DNA of 64,000 bases, taken from Taeniopygia guttata. Its lineage: Eukaryota; Chordata; Aves; Passeriformes; Estrildidae. The DNA lies in NCBI RefSeq assembly GCF_048771995.1, contig NC_133037.1:873001-937000 (forward strand), given 5' to 3'. The notes under the pieces are model-generated. The model made no database searches, was not told the DNA's origin, and saw nothing but the letters and a program-made list of their open reading frames with translations. Positions 36,560 through 47,169 of this stretch are shown here, in pieces (positions within the stretch are counted from its first letter, which is position 1; each line of letters opens with the position of its first letter). Both the position numbers and the translations under genes were made by a program.

Positions 36560-36812
36560 AGTGCCACCTCCAGGGGACACCTCCAGCCATGGGCACTCCA
36601 ACCTCCCTGGGCAGCCCCTTCCAGGTGTCCAAGGCTTGCTGGGGAATCAAAACATCTTTTCCTCCTTTGCAAATCCTCCGCTGTAGCCATAGTAGACACA
36701 TCTCAAAAAGATAATTTCCTTTGCACCATCATGCGTGGAACGGGTTGGGATGGAAGGGACCTTAAGGATCATCCAGTTACTTGGAGATTTTCTGTACTGC
36801 TGTCAGATAGAA
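36560..36812 (-). mobile_element. CR1 tail plus flanking repeat shared with 48364
   Basis: CTCCCTGGGCAGCCCCTTCC resembles antisense CR1. Further right, GGGTTGGGATGGAAGGGACC, TTAAGGATCATCCAG is a clear CR1 3' end. The bases on both sides of that end (ACACATCTCAAAAAGAT-AATTTCCTTTG before, GAGATTTTCTGTACTGCTGT after) also occur around the CR1 end at 48364-48475. Confidence 0.7.
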
Positions 36813-38334
36813 AAACTACAAACCCACAAAAAGTCGTTTAATTAATTTTTATTGTCAATATAATTTCTGTGCATTCAAGCCCTGCCACAAAATTACCTGC
36901 TTTAAAAATCACTAAACCATCCCTATTATTGCTGAATTTTACTCCTTCAAAAATAACAACTTCCTGCCAAATTTGAGCTGACAGTTTGTCTTTACTTTTG
37001 TAGTTATTCCTGCCATTCTTTATTAAACGGAATTTGGCCTTGATCCTATCCATTAGGACTGGGTTTTGATGGGATCTCCATGGGGAACAACTCCAGGCAC
37101 TCAGTCGTGTCTGTGCTGGGGGAGATGCTGTCTGTGCCCTCAGGAGCTGCAGGAAATCCCAGGGTCCAGTTCCAGCCACCCATTCCATTTAGCTGATGGT
37201 GTTATTTCAGCACCCAGCTGTGGGCAGCAGGAGGTGTTTCTAAAGCACAAATGCAGTCCCAGGACAGCAGGAGGTGTTTCTAAATGCAGTCCCAGGGCAG
37301 CAGGACACCCGTGGGGACAAGGGCCCTGCTCTGACACCTGCAGCCACTCCAGCCCACCTTTCTTTGGCCATGGAGCCACACAGGAGCAGCCAAGCCCAAA
37401 CACAGCCTGGTGCTGGTGCTGGTGCTGCTGAAGCCTCTGAGGTGGCTCAGGATTCCTAAACCACATCTTTTCTCTATTTATCACCCATGATTGACTGTTC
37501 TGAGCCCTAGCATCATCTCAATGTGAATCAGGCAGGCTCCAAAAGCCAAACAGGCAGGTCCAGGGCTCCCAGCAGTGCTCCATCCTCTCCTCACCCAGCA
37601 CAGCCCAGCACAGCTCTCCCTGCCCAGCCCAGGCCCTGAGCAACACCTTAAAGAGGCAGCTCACACTTACAGCACCACTATGTACAGCAATGACATTTTT
37701 GTGCCTCTCTATCTATACATATATATAAAAACACGCACGTACACAGCCACGCTCGGAGGCATTAGGCTGAACCATCATCAGGGTGAAATCTTGTGACCTG
37801 TGACTGCTCCAAACCCTCCCCTCCACCCCCACAGCTCAGCCCATCCTTTTCCCAAAATCCCAGACCAAGACAGAGCTGCTGGATGTGCCCAGAATGTGCA
37901 AGCACCGGGCCTGCAGCACCTTGGGCCCCAGTGCCTCGCTGATCCCGAGGCCCAGGGAGGTGACCTCCAGCCAGGAGCACGTCCCAGGCCTTTGGGGACA
38001 TTTGCCAAGCTCACTCAGACGGGCTGGGAAGGGAGGCACTGGCCAGCATCACCTGACAGCTGAGGGATAGGAGAATGCCCAGCACTCCCACAGCATCTTC
38101 ATGCTCTCCAGATCCCAAATGGCACAGCGAAGTGTCCTCAGCACCACAGCCTCGGCCACGGGGACCTGGGGCTGCCCTGGGTCAGCCAGGGGCACTTTGT
38201 GCCCCCAGGAGGGGCGGGATCCCTGTGGGGAGCTCAGGTGGGCCTCATCCTGCACCTGACAGCAGCTCTGCTGCAAAAGGCTTTGCTGCCAAACACAGCC
38301 CATGGAGGAGACAGCCCTGAGCAACACTGCAGCC
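36813..38334. other. Unique intron sequence
   Basis: AT-rich at 36830-37030, GC-rich after 37100. A short direct repeat of CAGCAGGAGGTGTTTCTAAA lies at 37226-37285, and TATACATATATATA lies near 37713-37727. No gene is seen. Confidence 0.5.
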
Positions 38335-38612
38335 ACCTGCATCCCCTGAGCACCCACTGCATCCCCTGAGCACCCACTGCACCCACTGAGCACCACTGCA
38401 CCCACTGAGCACCACTGCACCCACCCTGCATCCCCTGAGCACCACTGCATCCCCTGAGCACCACTGCACCCCCTGAGCACCCACTTCACCCACTGCACCC
38501 CCTGAGCACCCACTGCACCCACCTGCACCCCCTGAGCACCACTGCACCCCCTGAGCACCCACTGCACCCACCCTGCATCCCCTGAGCACCACTGCACCCA
38601 CCTGCACCCCCG
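38335..38612. repeat. CCCCTGAGCACCACTGCA minisatellite
   Basis: About fifteen imperfect 12-19-base units of CCCCTGAGCACC(CA)CTGCAC fill the stretch. The minus-strand frames rich in VQWCSG residues here are artefacts of it. Confidence 0.93.
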
Positions 38613-40541
38613 GGCTGCCAAAGGAGGGCACACAGCCCCTGGTGGCCCTGGGGACAGCACAGGGCTCCCTCTCAGGCTGGCACACGAGGTGCCAGGCTGT
38701 GCTGCTGGGCAGAGCTGGGGCTGGAGAGCTCTGCAGGCTCCAGGGCTGGGCTGGCTCCGGCCAGGGGCAGCACAGGGGCACTGCCAGCAGGGAGCTGTGC
38801 CTCAGTGGGCAGGGCCACCACCTTCTCCTGGCCCAGAGCAGGAACAGGCGTCACTGCCACTAAACTGGTGGTGATGGCTCAGAAGAACTGCGCTGCCTCC
38901 AGCAGGAGGGCTTGGGGGGACCTGGAGAACCATCAGCAAGGAGCAAAGCTCTGCAAGCATGTTCTCCTTCAGCTCTCGCTCTGCCTGGGCACCCTCTCAC
39001 CACACTAATGACCTGCTAGATTGGATTCAGCTCTCCAAACAGCCTTCATTACATGCTTCGTATCTCCCAACATTGTGATCAAATTCATCACAGTCCAGCG
39101 TCTGGGACAGTCAGCATTGTCACTCATTGAGATTAATTTGAATACAGCTATAAATAGGAATAACAACATCTGATCTTATGAAACAGAGTATTGTGCTGGA
39201 TGGTTTTAATGCCTCCAAGCAAAACTCATTTAACAGAATAAAATACGGAACGGAGTACGTGTAGTTTTGTAGTATTACTGTTATGAGATTCCAAAGCAGA
39301 TCAATAATTCTTATATAAAAATTAATGCCTTGCAATGATCCCTCCATTTGTCATTTCAGAGAGGTCACCTTATTTTGTTTCAAAGAGTAAAGTGGGAATT
39401 GCACAAGTGAACTTGCTGAAAATCTGCTCTCCCTGTTCCTGCATCCCTTGTCCCAGTTATCCCTGAGTCCTCTGCCCATCCTGCAGAACCCCTCTCCTTC
39501 CCAGTGACCCACTGCAGCCCCTTCTGCCTCAAGAGAGACACTTGCAAACAGGTTAAGAGCCAAGATTATTGCTCAAATTGAATTTGGCCTTGTTGGGAAA
39601 ATGAATTTTACCTCCAAAACACAGCGGTCCAGAAAAATACATTCACAGCACCTCCAGCCTCTCATTAGTGACTCCCCATGTGGCATTCCTGAAGTGAGGA
39701 TTTTCCTGGCCTTTTATTTATAGAGGAAAAATCAGATTCCACATCTCTGGTGCCGCCTCACAGCTGAGGTACAGCCCTGCACAGCTCAGGGTGCTGACAC
39801 ACATCAGGGCCTCACCACCAACAAGGACAAATAAATACTCAGAGGCTGCTGAACTGAAAGCTCATTAAAGAACACAAAAACCCTTTTTTTTTTTTTTTTT
39901 TTGAGACGAGGCAAAGAATTAAAGGTTGCTGTTTCCTATTTTCAGCTTTTTGTTGCATTCTCTATGTGAGAAACTGAAATATGTGGAGTTTCCTGAAATA
40001 TCTTTTCTAAAATGAATCATTACTCCATTGCCTAAAAAGTGTTGTCCTGTTTGAAGTGAGGAGAGGAAAACGCAACAGTCGGGTCAGGAGTTCACAATAA
40101 ATGCTCATCCAGAGAAGAAGGCTGCTGAAATGTGGGGGTTTTCTTCCCAAGTCCCAGTCTGAGCCCAGGTACATCCCATCAATGAAACCTCCCCAGCATC
40201 TCACCAGGGCAGGGACGGCAGGAGGGGCTCAACCCTTGGACTGGAACTTATATCCCATGGAATGGACCCAAATCCCACTTTCCTGCAAGAAACTTGAACT
40301 AAGAGATGGAGGAACAACCAGTTTGCAGATCTTTTCCTGGCAATGACAAGGAGTTTCTAGAAACTGATCCGACCAGCAGTGTGGAATTCATCAGAGAGGA
40401 AACACCCCCAAGGGATCTGCTGGAACCATGGGATCACACCTGGCTCTGCATTCTCCCACAGCCCTGCCCTTCCTCCCTGTGCCCGAGGAGCATTCCCAGC
40501 AGGAACAGGCTCCAGTGCTCCCCTCCCTCCCTGGAGCAGCT
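38613..40541. other. Unique intron sequence
   Basis: GC-rich to 38900, then AT-rich. A T19 run lies at 39884-39902, immediately followed by GAGACGAGG. No gene or larger repeat is recognised. Confidence 0.5.
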
Positions 40542-40640
40542 GAACCCCATCCCATCCCATCCCATCCCATCCCATCCCATCCCATCCCATCCCATCCCAT
40601 CCCATCCCATCCCATCCCATTATCCCATCCCCATCCCCAG
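40542..40640. repeat. (CCCAT)n pentanucleotide array
   Basis: About fifteen CCCAT units run nearly uninterrupted and end in TTATCCCATCCCCATCCCC. A length-polymorphic microsatellite is likely. Confidence 0.96.
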
Positions 40641-41704
40641 CAATCCCAGCCCGACAGCCTCCCCCAGAGATCCTGGCAAAACCGTGTGCATTTTGCAAGA
40701 AAAGAGCAGCATCCAACTCAGAGCTGCACTTTTAAGCTCCCTTCCTTTCCAAATAATCTCATTTTTGTGATTACTGTGTCTGGAGCAGAAGGCAGGAGTG
40801 CAACTGTCATCCTCCTCCTCCGGCAGGAAGGAAAGGCAGCCAACACCCCCAGGGAGCTCGGGGATGTTCCAATTTTCACTCCCAATCTCCCTGCACTGCC
40901 TTAGCCCACTTTGCTGCACAGTTCCCTGGAGGGGCTCAGGAACAGCCCCCTCTGGGCCACCAGAGCCATCCCTGACAAAATCCCACAGGGATTTAGACAA
41001 GAACAAAATTATTCTTGATTGACTCTTTCAAATTGCATCCACTGAGGACACCAACCTGAAGCAGTAATTTGCTCATTATTAAAGCCTGTCATGGGAAGTC
41101 TGCAGGGAGCACAAAAATAAGCTTTCCAGCACTAAAAGAGAAATCAGGGTGCTGATATTCCCTGTATTGCATGGTTCTACTTCCAGAAAATACGAAACAC
41201 CCTGGCCATGCTTTTGTCATGGGGTTCAACCCTGCAAAGGAACAGCATTTTCTCCAAAGCAAAACCAGCAGCCTAAAAACATCCTGCCTGAACTCCCCGG
41301 TACATTTGGAAGCAGCTTTCCAAATTATTTTGGTGTTATTTTTAGGAGAGATATTTAATTTATGACCGGGCTGCGCTGTAGAATTGTGCTGGAAAGCAGT
41401 GCCTGCCTTTGACAGGGCCAGCAGCAGCCCCAGGCTGATCCCCTGCAGCCTCAGTGCCCAATTTGGGCTGGGCACAGCTGCCCCCTGCCCCAAACCTGCC
41501 TGGGCAGCCCTTGGCAGTGCTGGGGGTGGGACACGGGCACAGAGGGCAGTGCCACTGGCACTCCTGCTGATGGATGGGGTGAAGGCAAAGAGCAGAGATG
41601 GAACAGAAAAGAGCCCAGCCTGAGGCACCTCCCGCCTCAACCCCTTCCTGGGGAGGCCATGGCCAGACTGGAGGAGCTCCTGTGTGCTCAGGCATCCAAA
41701 CCTG
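40641..41704. other. Unique intron sequence
   Basis: No gene is seen. Minus-strand frame 41089-42063 spans this and the next repeat and has no recognisable domain. Confidence 0.5.
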
Positions 41705-41865
41705 CTCTGCCTGCCCAGGGTGGGCTGTGCCCTGCTCAGGGTGGCTCTGCCCTGCTCCATCCTGCTCAGGGTGGGCTCTGCCCTGCCCAGGGTGGGCTCT
41801 GCCCTGCTCAGGGTGACTCTGCCCTGCTCAGGGTGACTCTGCCCTGCCCAGGGTGGCTCTTCCCT
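41705..41865. repeat. CCTGCTCAGGGTGGCTCTG minisatellite
   Basis: Around eight units of CCCTGCTCAGGGTGGCTCTG or CCCTGCCCAGGGTGGGCTCT, with spacings of about 19-31 bases. Confidence 0.92.
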
Positions 41866-43434
41866 GCTGCTGCCCATCCATGGCTGGTGCTCCTCACCCC
41901 CCAGTTTAACCCAAGGCCCTCCAGCAGGTCCCACGGAGCCCCAGGCAGGGCCAGACACTGAACCCAGGCTGCAGCTGCCCTCCCTGCCCAGTTCATCCTG
42001 CAGTGCTCCTGGAGGGGCTGGTGAGGCATCCTGCCCCACTGGAGCTCCTGAGCCCACCCACACGTGCTGTGGGACCAGCAGGAGCCGTGGCCAGGCACAG
42101 GCTCAGCGTGGCTGCACCTGCACCAGCCCTGGCTGCAGGAGGGCTGCAGCTGCCCTGGGCTCCTGCAGGGCTCCGTGCATCCCCCCAGCCCTGCAGCAGC
42201 CCTCCCACCCCAGCTCTTCCAGGCCTTTATCCAAGCAGCATTCGGGGTGATCGAGGGGAGAGCTACAGAGGCAGGGAGGGGCTCTGACCACACAGCAGAA
42301 CCCCCCCATCATTCTTTCAGCCAGGAAAGCTCCTGCAAAGCCTGCAGCAGTAATTGCAGGGATGCATTGCAGCCGGAGCAGCCCGGCACTGCTCTCCCTG
42401 CTGCTGCACCTGTTGGCTGCGCTGCTGCTGCTGCTCGCAGCCCTGCTGGGAAGGAGCTGCAGGCACAGACAGCACAGCCTCCCGTGCAGGGAGGAGGATG
42501 GAGAGCCTGCAGGGCTCTGGCCCCTCCTGGGGAGGAACTGCCTGAAGCACCGGGAGTGCCTGAGAAGCCCTGCTGTGCTCTGGATGGGCTATATGTATCT
42601 ATATATATACATATTTACACCAATTTTCTCCCTACATTAAGGCACAGCAGAAATACTTCTCTTCCAAGATACTGTCAGAGAAGCAGAAGCTCCATTAAGA
42701 TTTCTTTGCAGGGCCTCTACAGAGCTTTTACCTTCCAGAAGTGAGGGAAAAGCCAGTTTGGGCATGCAAGGAAGCGTTCAAGAGCCCTCCACCGACCCCT
42801 CACCCACTGCCCCTGGCAGCAAACCCACAGTGACCCCTGAGAAAGAAGCTGGCTGCCACACTCAGGAATTCACAGAGTTCTGAGGTTAACAGGATTTTTT
42901 GTCATTGGTTGGCACTTGGTTTTCTTCTTTCCACTAACTTAGAGCTTCTCATCCACCCACACACTATGACACTTAGTTGTTGAACAGGTCCACGTCTCCT
43001 CCTAAAATAGTTATCTTCTATTTCTCTTTGGCTGAACATGTTCTAAATTGTGTTTTGAAGGAGGAGAGCACAACAGGGAACAGTTTTACAGCATGAAAGA
43101 TCCACTTCAAGGTGGCTCATCCAAGCTGTAAAATATACATTCAGTAGAATTCCTCAGTATGGGCCAGTTCCTCCTTTCTGGATGATTTGGTTAAATTGCA
43201 ATTTTGAACAGACATTTAATCACAATACATTAAAATATTTAGTTTATATAAATATCTCCACATGGAGAAACTGTCCACATATCTTATCTTCTGCAAACTC
43301 CACTCTGTATCACCAGAGGCTTTGCAGGTATTGTGGCATTACCCAAAAGGCTCCCGGTGCCTCAGTTTCCCTTTGAATCTCGCTAGGGAGTGCCCGGCCT
43401 TGCTGTGGGATGAGAACCGGAGTGGAGAGCGGCC
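41866..43434. other. Unique intron sequence
   Basis: GC-rich until 42550, AT-rich from 42580 to 43300, with TATATGTATC-TATATATATA near 42590-42610. No gene is recognised. Confidence 0.5.
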
Positions 43435-43495
43435 TGCTGCCACCCTCCTGCCACCCTGCTGCCACCCTCCTGCCACCCTCCTGCCACACTCCTGC
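43435..43495. repeat. 11-bp CCTGCCACCCT tandem repeat
   Basis: Five or six CTGCCACCCTC units lie in a row, ending in TGCCACACTCC. Confidence 0.9.
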
Positions 43496-43597
43496 CTGGT
43501 GGCTCCAGCACAACTTCAGCAGCACTCACGGTGCCCCGGCTGCCCGGCTCCTGCAAACGGAGCTGCGCTGCCCTGGGGCGGGAGGGCACGGACACGG

Positions 43598-44500
43598 CGA
43601 CGGCACGGCAATGGCACGGTGGTGGCACGGCGGTGGCACGGTGGTGGCACGGTGGTGGCACACACACACTGCACGGCGGTGGCACGATGGTGGCACGATG
43701 GTGGCACGGTGGTGGCATACACACACTGCACAGGGCACACACACTTCACAGAGGGGCACACACACACTGCACGGTGACGGCACAGCGATGGCACGGTGGT
43801 GGCACACACACACTGCACGGCGGTGGCACGATGGTGGCACAGTGATGGCACGGTGGTGGCACACACACACTGCACAGGGCACACACACACTGCATGGTGA
43901 TGGGCACACACATACTGCACAGCGATGGCACAATGATGGCACGGTGGTGGCATGGTGATGGCACAGTGGTGGCACACACACACTGCACAGGGCTCACACA
44001 CACTGCACAGGAACGGCATGGTGACGGCACACACTGCACAGAGGGACACACACACTGCACGGTGATGGCACGGTGACAGCACATACTGCACACACAGTGC
44101 ACGGTGATGGCACGGTGACAGTACACACAGTGGCACACACACTGCACGGTGACGGCACACACACACACTGCACACACAGTGCACGGTGATGGCACGGTGA
44201 CGGCATGGTGACAGTACACACAGTGGCACACACACTGCAAGGTGACGGCACACACACACTGCACACACAGTGCACGATGATGGCACACACACTGCACAGT
44301 GATGGCACACACAGTGGCTAACACACTGCACGGTGATGGCACACACACACTGCACAGTGATGGCACACACACACTGCACACACACTGCACAGTGACGGCA
44401 CGGTGATGGCACACACACGCTGCACACACACACTGCACGGTGATGGCACAGTGATGGCACACACAGTGGCACACACACACTGCACGGTGACGGCACACAC
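43598..44500. repeat. 900-bp GGCACGGTGGTGG / CACACACACTGCACGG minisatellite
   Basis: Two alternating word types make up the whole stretch: GATGGCACGGTGGTGG-like and CACACACACTGCACGG-like, in blocks of 30-60 bases. Higher-order repeats such as ACAGTGCACGGTGATGGCAC recur near 44095 and 44179. Minus-strand frames up to 462 codons (43516-44904) translate it as repeating CAVCVCHHRA peptide. I reject them as genes because all frames show the same low-complexity pattern. It lies about 1.5 kb into the intron from GRM7 exon 1. Confidence 0.95.
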
Positions 44501-44849
44501 CGGGCGAGATTCAGCACATGAATCCGCAGCCATGCGCTTGAATCTGCCAGGAGCGGAGGCGAGCAAGGCAAAGAAGCATCTCGCTGGTGCCGTGCCAGGG
44601 AAATGGCCAGGGCACAGCCCGGCCGGGCACACCGAGGGCACAGCCGAGGGCGGCATCCCCCGCTCGCAGCGGCCGGGGCTGGCACCGGCTGGCAGATGGC
44701 AGCGGGGAGGCTCGGCGGCTGCTGACAGCACCGAGCACGGATTCGCCCTGGAAGCCTCACAAGTTTCCAGCTGGGAAAAGCGGGGGATGTCTCCGCCCGC
44801 TGCACAGAAATAAAAAAAATAAAAAATAAAAAAAATCCCTCCACCACCT
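44501..44849. other. GC-rich intron sequence at the island edge
   Basis: Nothing recognised except an A-rich AAAAAATAAAAAATAAA run at 44811-44835. Confidence 0.5.
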
Positions 44850-44995
44850 TCCGCATGCGAAGGCGTAGGACAGGGAGCGAAGAACTCCGCTGCTCACGAT
44901 GCATCTGGTGGCGCTTCTGTCACTGTCACCGCGCCCGCGATCGCTGCCGAGGAGCACCCGGAGCTCGCTGCGGGGCCCGGCGGCTGCAGCGGGGA

Positions 44996-45095
44996 CATGC
45001 CAGCCCCGGGGGGACATCCCAGCCCCGGGGGGACACCCCCTCATCCCGGGGGTACATGCCAGCCCCGGGGGGACACCCCCTCACCCCGGGGGATC
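44996..45095. repeat. CCCCGGGGGGACA short repeat, G-rich
   Basis: CAGCCCCGGGGGGACA is repeated four times with ATGC, TCCC or CCCCCTCA spacers. G6 runs on one strand and C-runs on the other can form quadruplexes. Confidence 0.85.
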
Positions 45096-45284
45096 AAACC
45101 CTGCCCAGAGCCGGGCAGGTGGCCTGGCACGGCCATGGGGCAGGAGGACGAGCGGGGGTGACAAGTGTCCGTGCCCCGACCCCCACCGGGTGCGGCGCCG
45201 GGGGCGAGACGGGCGCGATGGCAGCGAGAACGGGGGAGAGGCGAGGAGGGGGAGAACGGGCAGCGCTGCAGCGCATCTCCCCCG

Positions 45285-45352
45285 CACCCGCACACACACA
45301 CACACTCACACACACACACACACACACACACTCACTCACACACACACTCGGC
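45285..45352. repeat. (CA)n with CT interruptions
   Basis: ACACACACACACAC blocks are broken by ACTCAC four times. The same (CA) theme appears in the minisatellite 0.8 kb to the left. Confidence 0.95.
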
Positions 45353-45457
45353 TCTCTAATCCCCGGCTCTGCTCATCCCTCGCTCCTCCCGGAGCCTGGA
45401 GCGGCGCTCCCCGGCTGAGCCGCCCCCGGTGCCCCCGCACCCCGGCCGGGCTCGGGA

Positions 45458-45490
45458 GGGAGCCGGGAGCCGGGAGCCGGGAGCCGGGAG
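45458..45490. repeat. (GGGAGCC)n 7-bp repeat
   Basis: Five GGGAGCC units in a row, within the CpG island on the intron side. Confidence 0.93.
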
Positions 45491-45756
45491 CCGAGCCGGG
45501 CAGGCGCTGGGTGTCGCACAGCCCCGGCTCAGCCCGAGAAAACCCCTCCTGACCATCTCCCGGCCTCCCCCCGCGACCCCCGTGCCGGGGCGGCCGCGGC
45601 CCCGCCAGCCCTGCCCGCCCCGCCGGGATCCGAGCGCGGAGCGGTGCCGGCCGTGCCCCGCGGGGATGATGCCGTGTGCCCGCATCCATCCCCGCCGAGC
45701 CGCGGCTCTCTCTAACGCAAACCCAGCGCAACCAGCGCCTCTTCTCTGCCTTCTTC

Positions 45757-45774
45757 TTTTTTTTTTTTTTTTTT
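45757..45774. repeat. T18 homopolymer
   Basis: Eighteen consecutive T on the plus strand, that is A18 in the GRM7 sense strand, about 180 bases into intron 1. Confidence 0.95.
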
Positions 45775-45949
45775 CCTGTTTTCCCTCAGGCATTGCTTCG
45801 TGCAAATGGGGCGATAAATCCAGAAAGCGCCACGCACCGTGGAGAAGGGAGAGGGCGGCGGGGAGGGGAAGCAGCTGCTCCGGAGGGAGGCGGATGGAGC
45901 ACCTGGAGAGGCACAGGGGGAGCCGGGAGCGGCGGAGCCCCGCGGCACG

Positions 45950-45959
45950 GCCCTACCTG
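45950..45959 (-). other. GRM7: Splice donor of GRM7 exon 1
   Basis: On the minus strand the exon ends TTCCAG and the intron starts GTAGGG, a good match to the CAG/GTRRG donor consensus. The GT is at 45956-45955. It falls just after the codons for ANILRLFQ, a position consistent with the known end of GRM7 exon 1, and leaves the frame in phase 0. Confidence 0.92.
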
Positions 45960-46466
45960 GAACAGCCGGAGGATGTTGGCCACCATAATGGACACGGAAC
46001 TTCCCGACGCCCCGATCACTCCAACTACTTTCTCCGGCTTGACGAAGACGGGCGGCTCGCCGTTGGTGCACCTCACGTCGGAGGTGTCCTTCTGGATGAG
46101 CGCCTGGACGAAGGTGAGCGACTGCTCCAGCGCGTAGGTGTCCCGGGAGCAAGTGTCCAGGATGCGGGCGCCCAGCGTGACGTTGGGCAGCAGGTCCGGG
46201 TCGCTGTTGATCTGGTCCAGGGCGTAGAGCATCGCCTCCAGCCTGTGGATGCCGTTCTCCTTCTTGATGTCCCCGCAGGGGAAGCCCGGGGGGCCCTTGG
46301 CGTGCACGGGGAAGAGGCCGCCCAGGGTGATGTCCCCCTCCAGGCGGATGGAGTGGGGCGCGTACATCTCCTGCCCGCGGGCAGCCTGGCCGAGCAGCAG
46401 CTCCAGCAGGCAGCAGGGCAGCTCCAGCAGCGCCAGCAGCCGCAGCACCCTGCCCGGCCGGCCCAT
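45957..46466 (-). CDS. GRM7: Metabotropic glutamate receptor 7, first coding exon (170 codons)
   Basis: GRM7 is a presynaptic class C G-protein-coupled receptor that senses high glutamate and lowers cAMP through Gi/o. This exon encodes the signal peptide (about residues 1-31, hydrophobic core [15 protein letters not shown]) and the first part of the extracellular ligand-binding domain. [20 protein letters not shown], the [19 protein letters not shown] stretch, [20 protein letters not shown], and [20 protein letters not shown] match GRM7. Group III relatives GRM4 and GRM8 differ at many of these sites. NVT at 95-97 is a glycosylation site; C64 and C106 fit the known first disulfide. The serine of ASGSSVS (S156) aligns with a glutamate-binding serine. 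The start ATG has a strong context (ACC before, G after). The N-terminal region is about three residues shorter than the human protein as I recall it. The other exons lie outside the window. Confidence 0.97.
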
Positions 46467-46734
46467 GGTGATGCCGCCGGCCCCGGGCGCTGCCCCGCGC
46501 TCCCCGGGGGCCGGGCCGGCCGGGATGGCCGGGGGAGGGCTGCGGTTCGGCCGCCCTGCCCTGCCCTGCCCTGCCCTGCCCCGCCCGCCGCGCTCCGGCA
46601 CCGGCAGCGGCACTGGGGAGCGCGGCCGCCGCTGCCGCTTTAACGGGCCGGGGCCGCCCGCCCCCCGCTCCGCCCGCCGCCGTGCGCAGCGCCCGCCGCT
46701 CCGCCCCGGCCTCCGCCGGCATGGGCACCGCCTG
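46467..46734 (-). promoter_or_regulatory. GRM7: GRM7 5' UTR / proximal promoter region
   Basis: Very GC-rich sequence directly upstream of the start codon, with several GC boxes and a (CCCTG)n run at 46553-46582. Part of it is probably 5' UTR. No in-frame stop is present, so the reading frame of the exon stays open into the minisatellite beyond. A TTTAACGGGCC word at 46638 resembles the repeat unit that follows. Confidence 0.6.
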
Positions 46735-47110
46735 GGCACGGGATGGAGCCGCTTTAACCGGCCCTGCCCCACGGGCACCGCTGGGCACGGGATGGAGCCG
46801 CTTTAACCGGCCCTGCCCCACGGGCACCGCCCGGGCACGGGATGGAGCCGCTTTAACCGGCCCTGCCCCACGGGCACCGCTGGGCACGGGATGGAGCCGC
46901 TTTAACCGGCCCTGCCCCACGGGCACCGCCTGGCACGGGATGGAGCCGCGGGTCCCGGCCCTGCCCCACGGGCACCGCCTGGGCACGGGATGGAGCCGCT
47001 TTAACCGGCCCTGCCCCACGGGCACCGCCTGGGCACGGGATGGAGCCGCTTTAACCGGCCCTGCCCCACGGGCACCGCCTGGGCACGGGATGGAGCCGCG
47101 GGGTCCCGGC
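46735..47110. repeat. 49-50-bp minisatellite upstream of GRM7, 8 copies
   Basis: GGATGGAGCCGCTTTAACCG then GCCCTGCCCCACGGGCACCG and CCTGGGCACG make up the unit. GGATGG begins at 46741, 46790, 46840, 46889, 46938, 46988, 47038 and 47088. Two copies (from 46938 and 47088) replace CTTTAACC by GGGTCC. The array ends about 270 bases from the start codon. Long open frames in several registers on both strands arise from it. Confidence 0.96.
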
Positions 47111-47169
47111 CCTGCCCGCCGTGGGGGCTGCCGGGGACGGGGGAACCGGGGGCACCGCGGCGGCCCCGC

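Noticed and set aside
43516-44904. 462-codon minus-strand frame, rich in Cys, Val, Ala and His
   Set aside because: It lies almost wholly in the 900-bp minisatellite. Overlapping frames on both strands show the same low-complexity repeat, and there is no domain.
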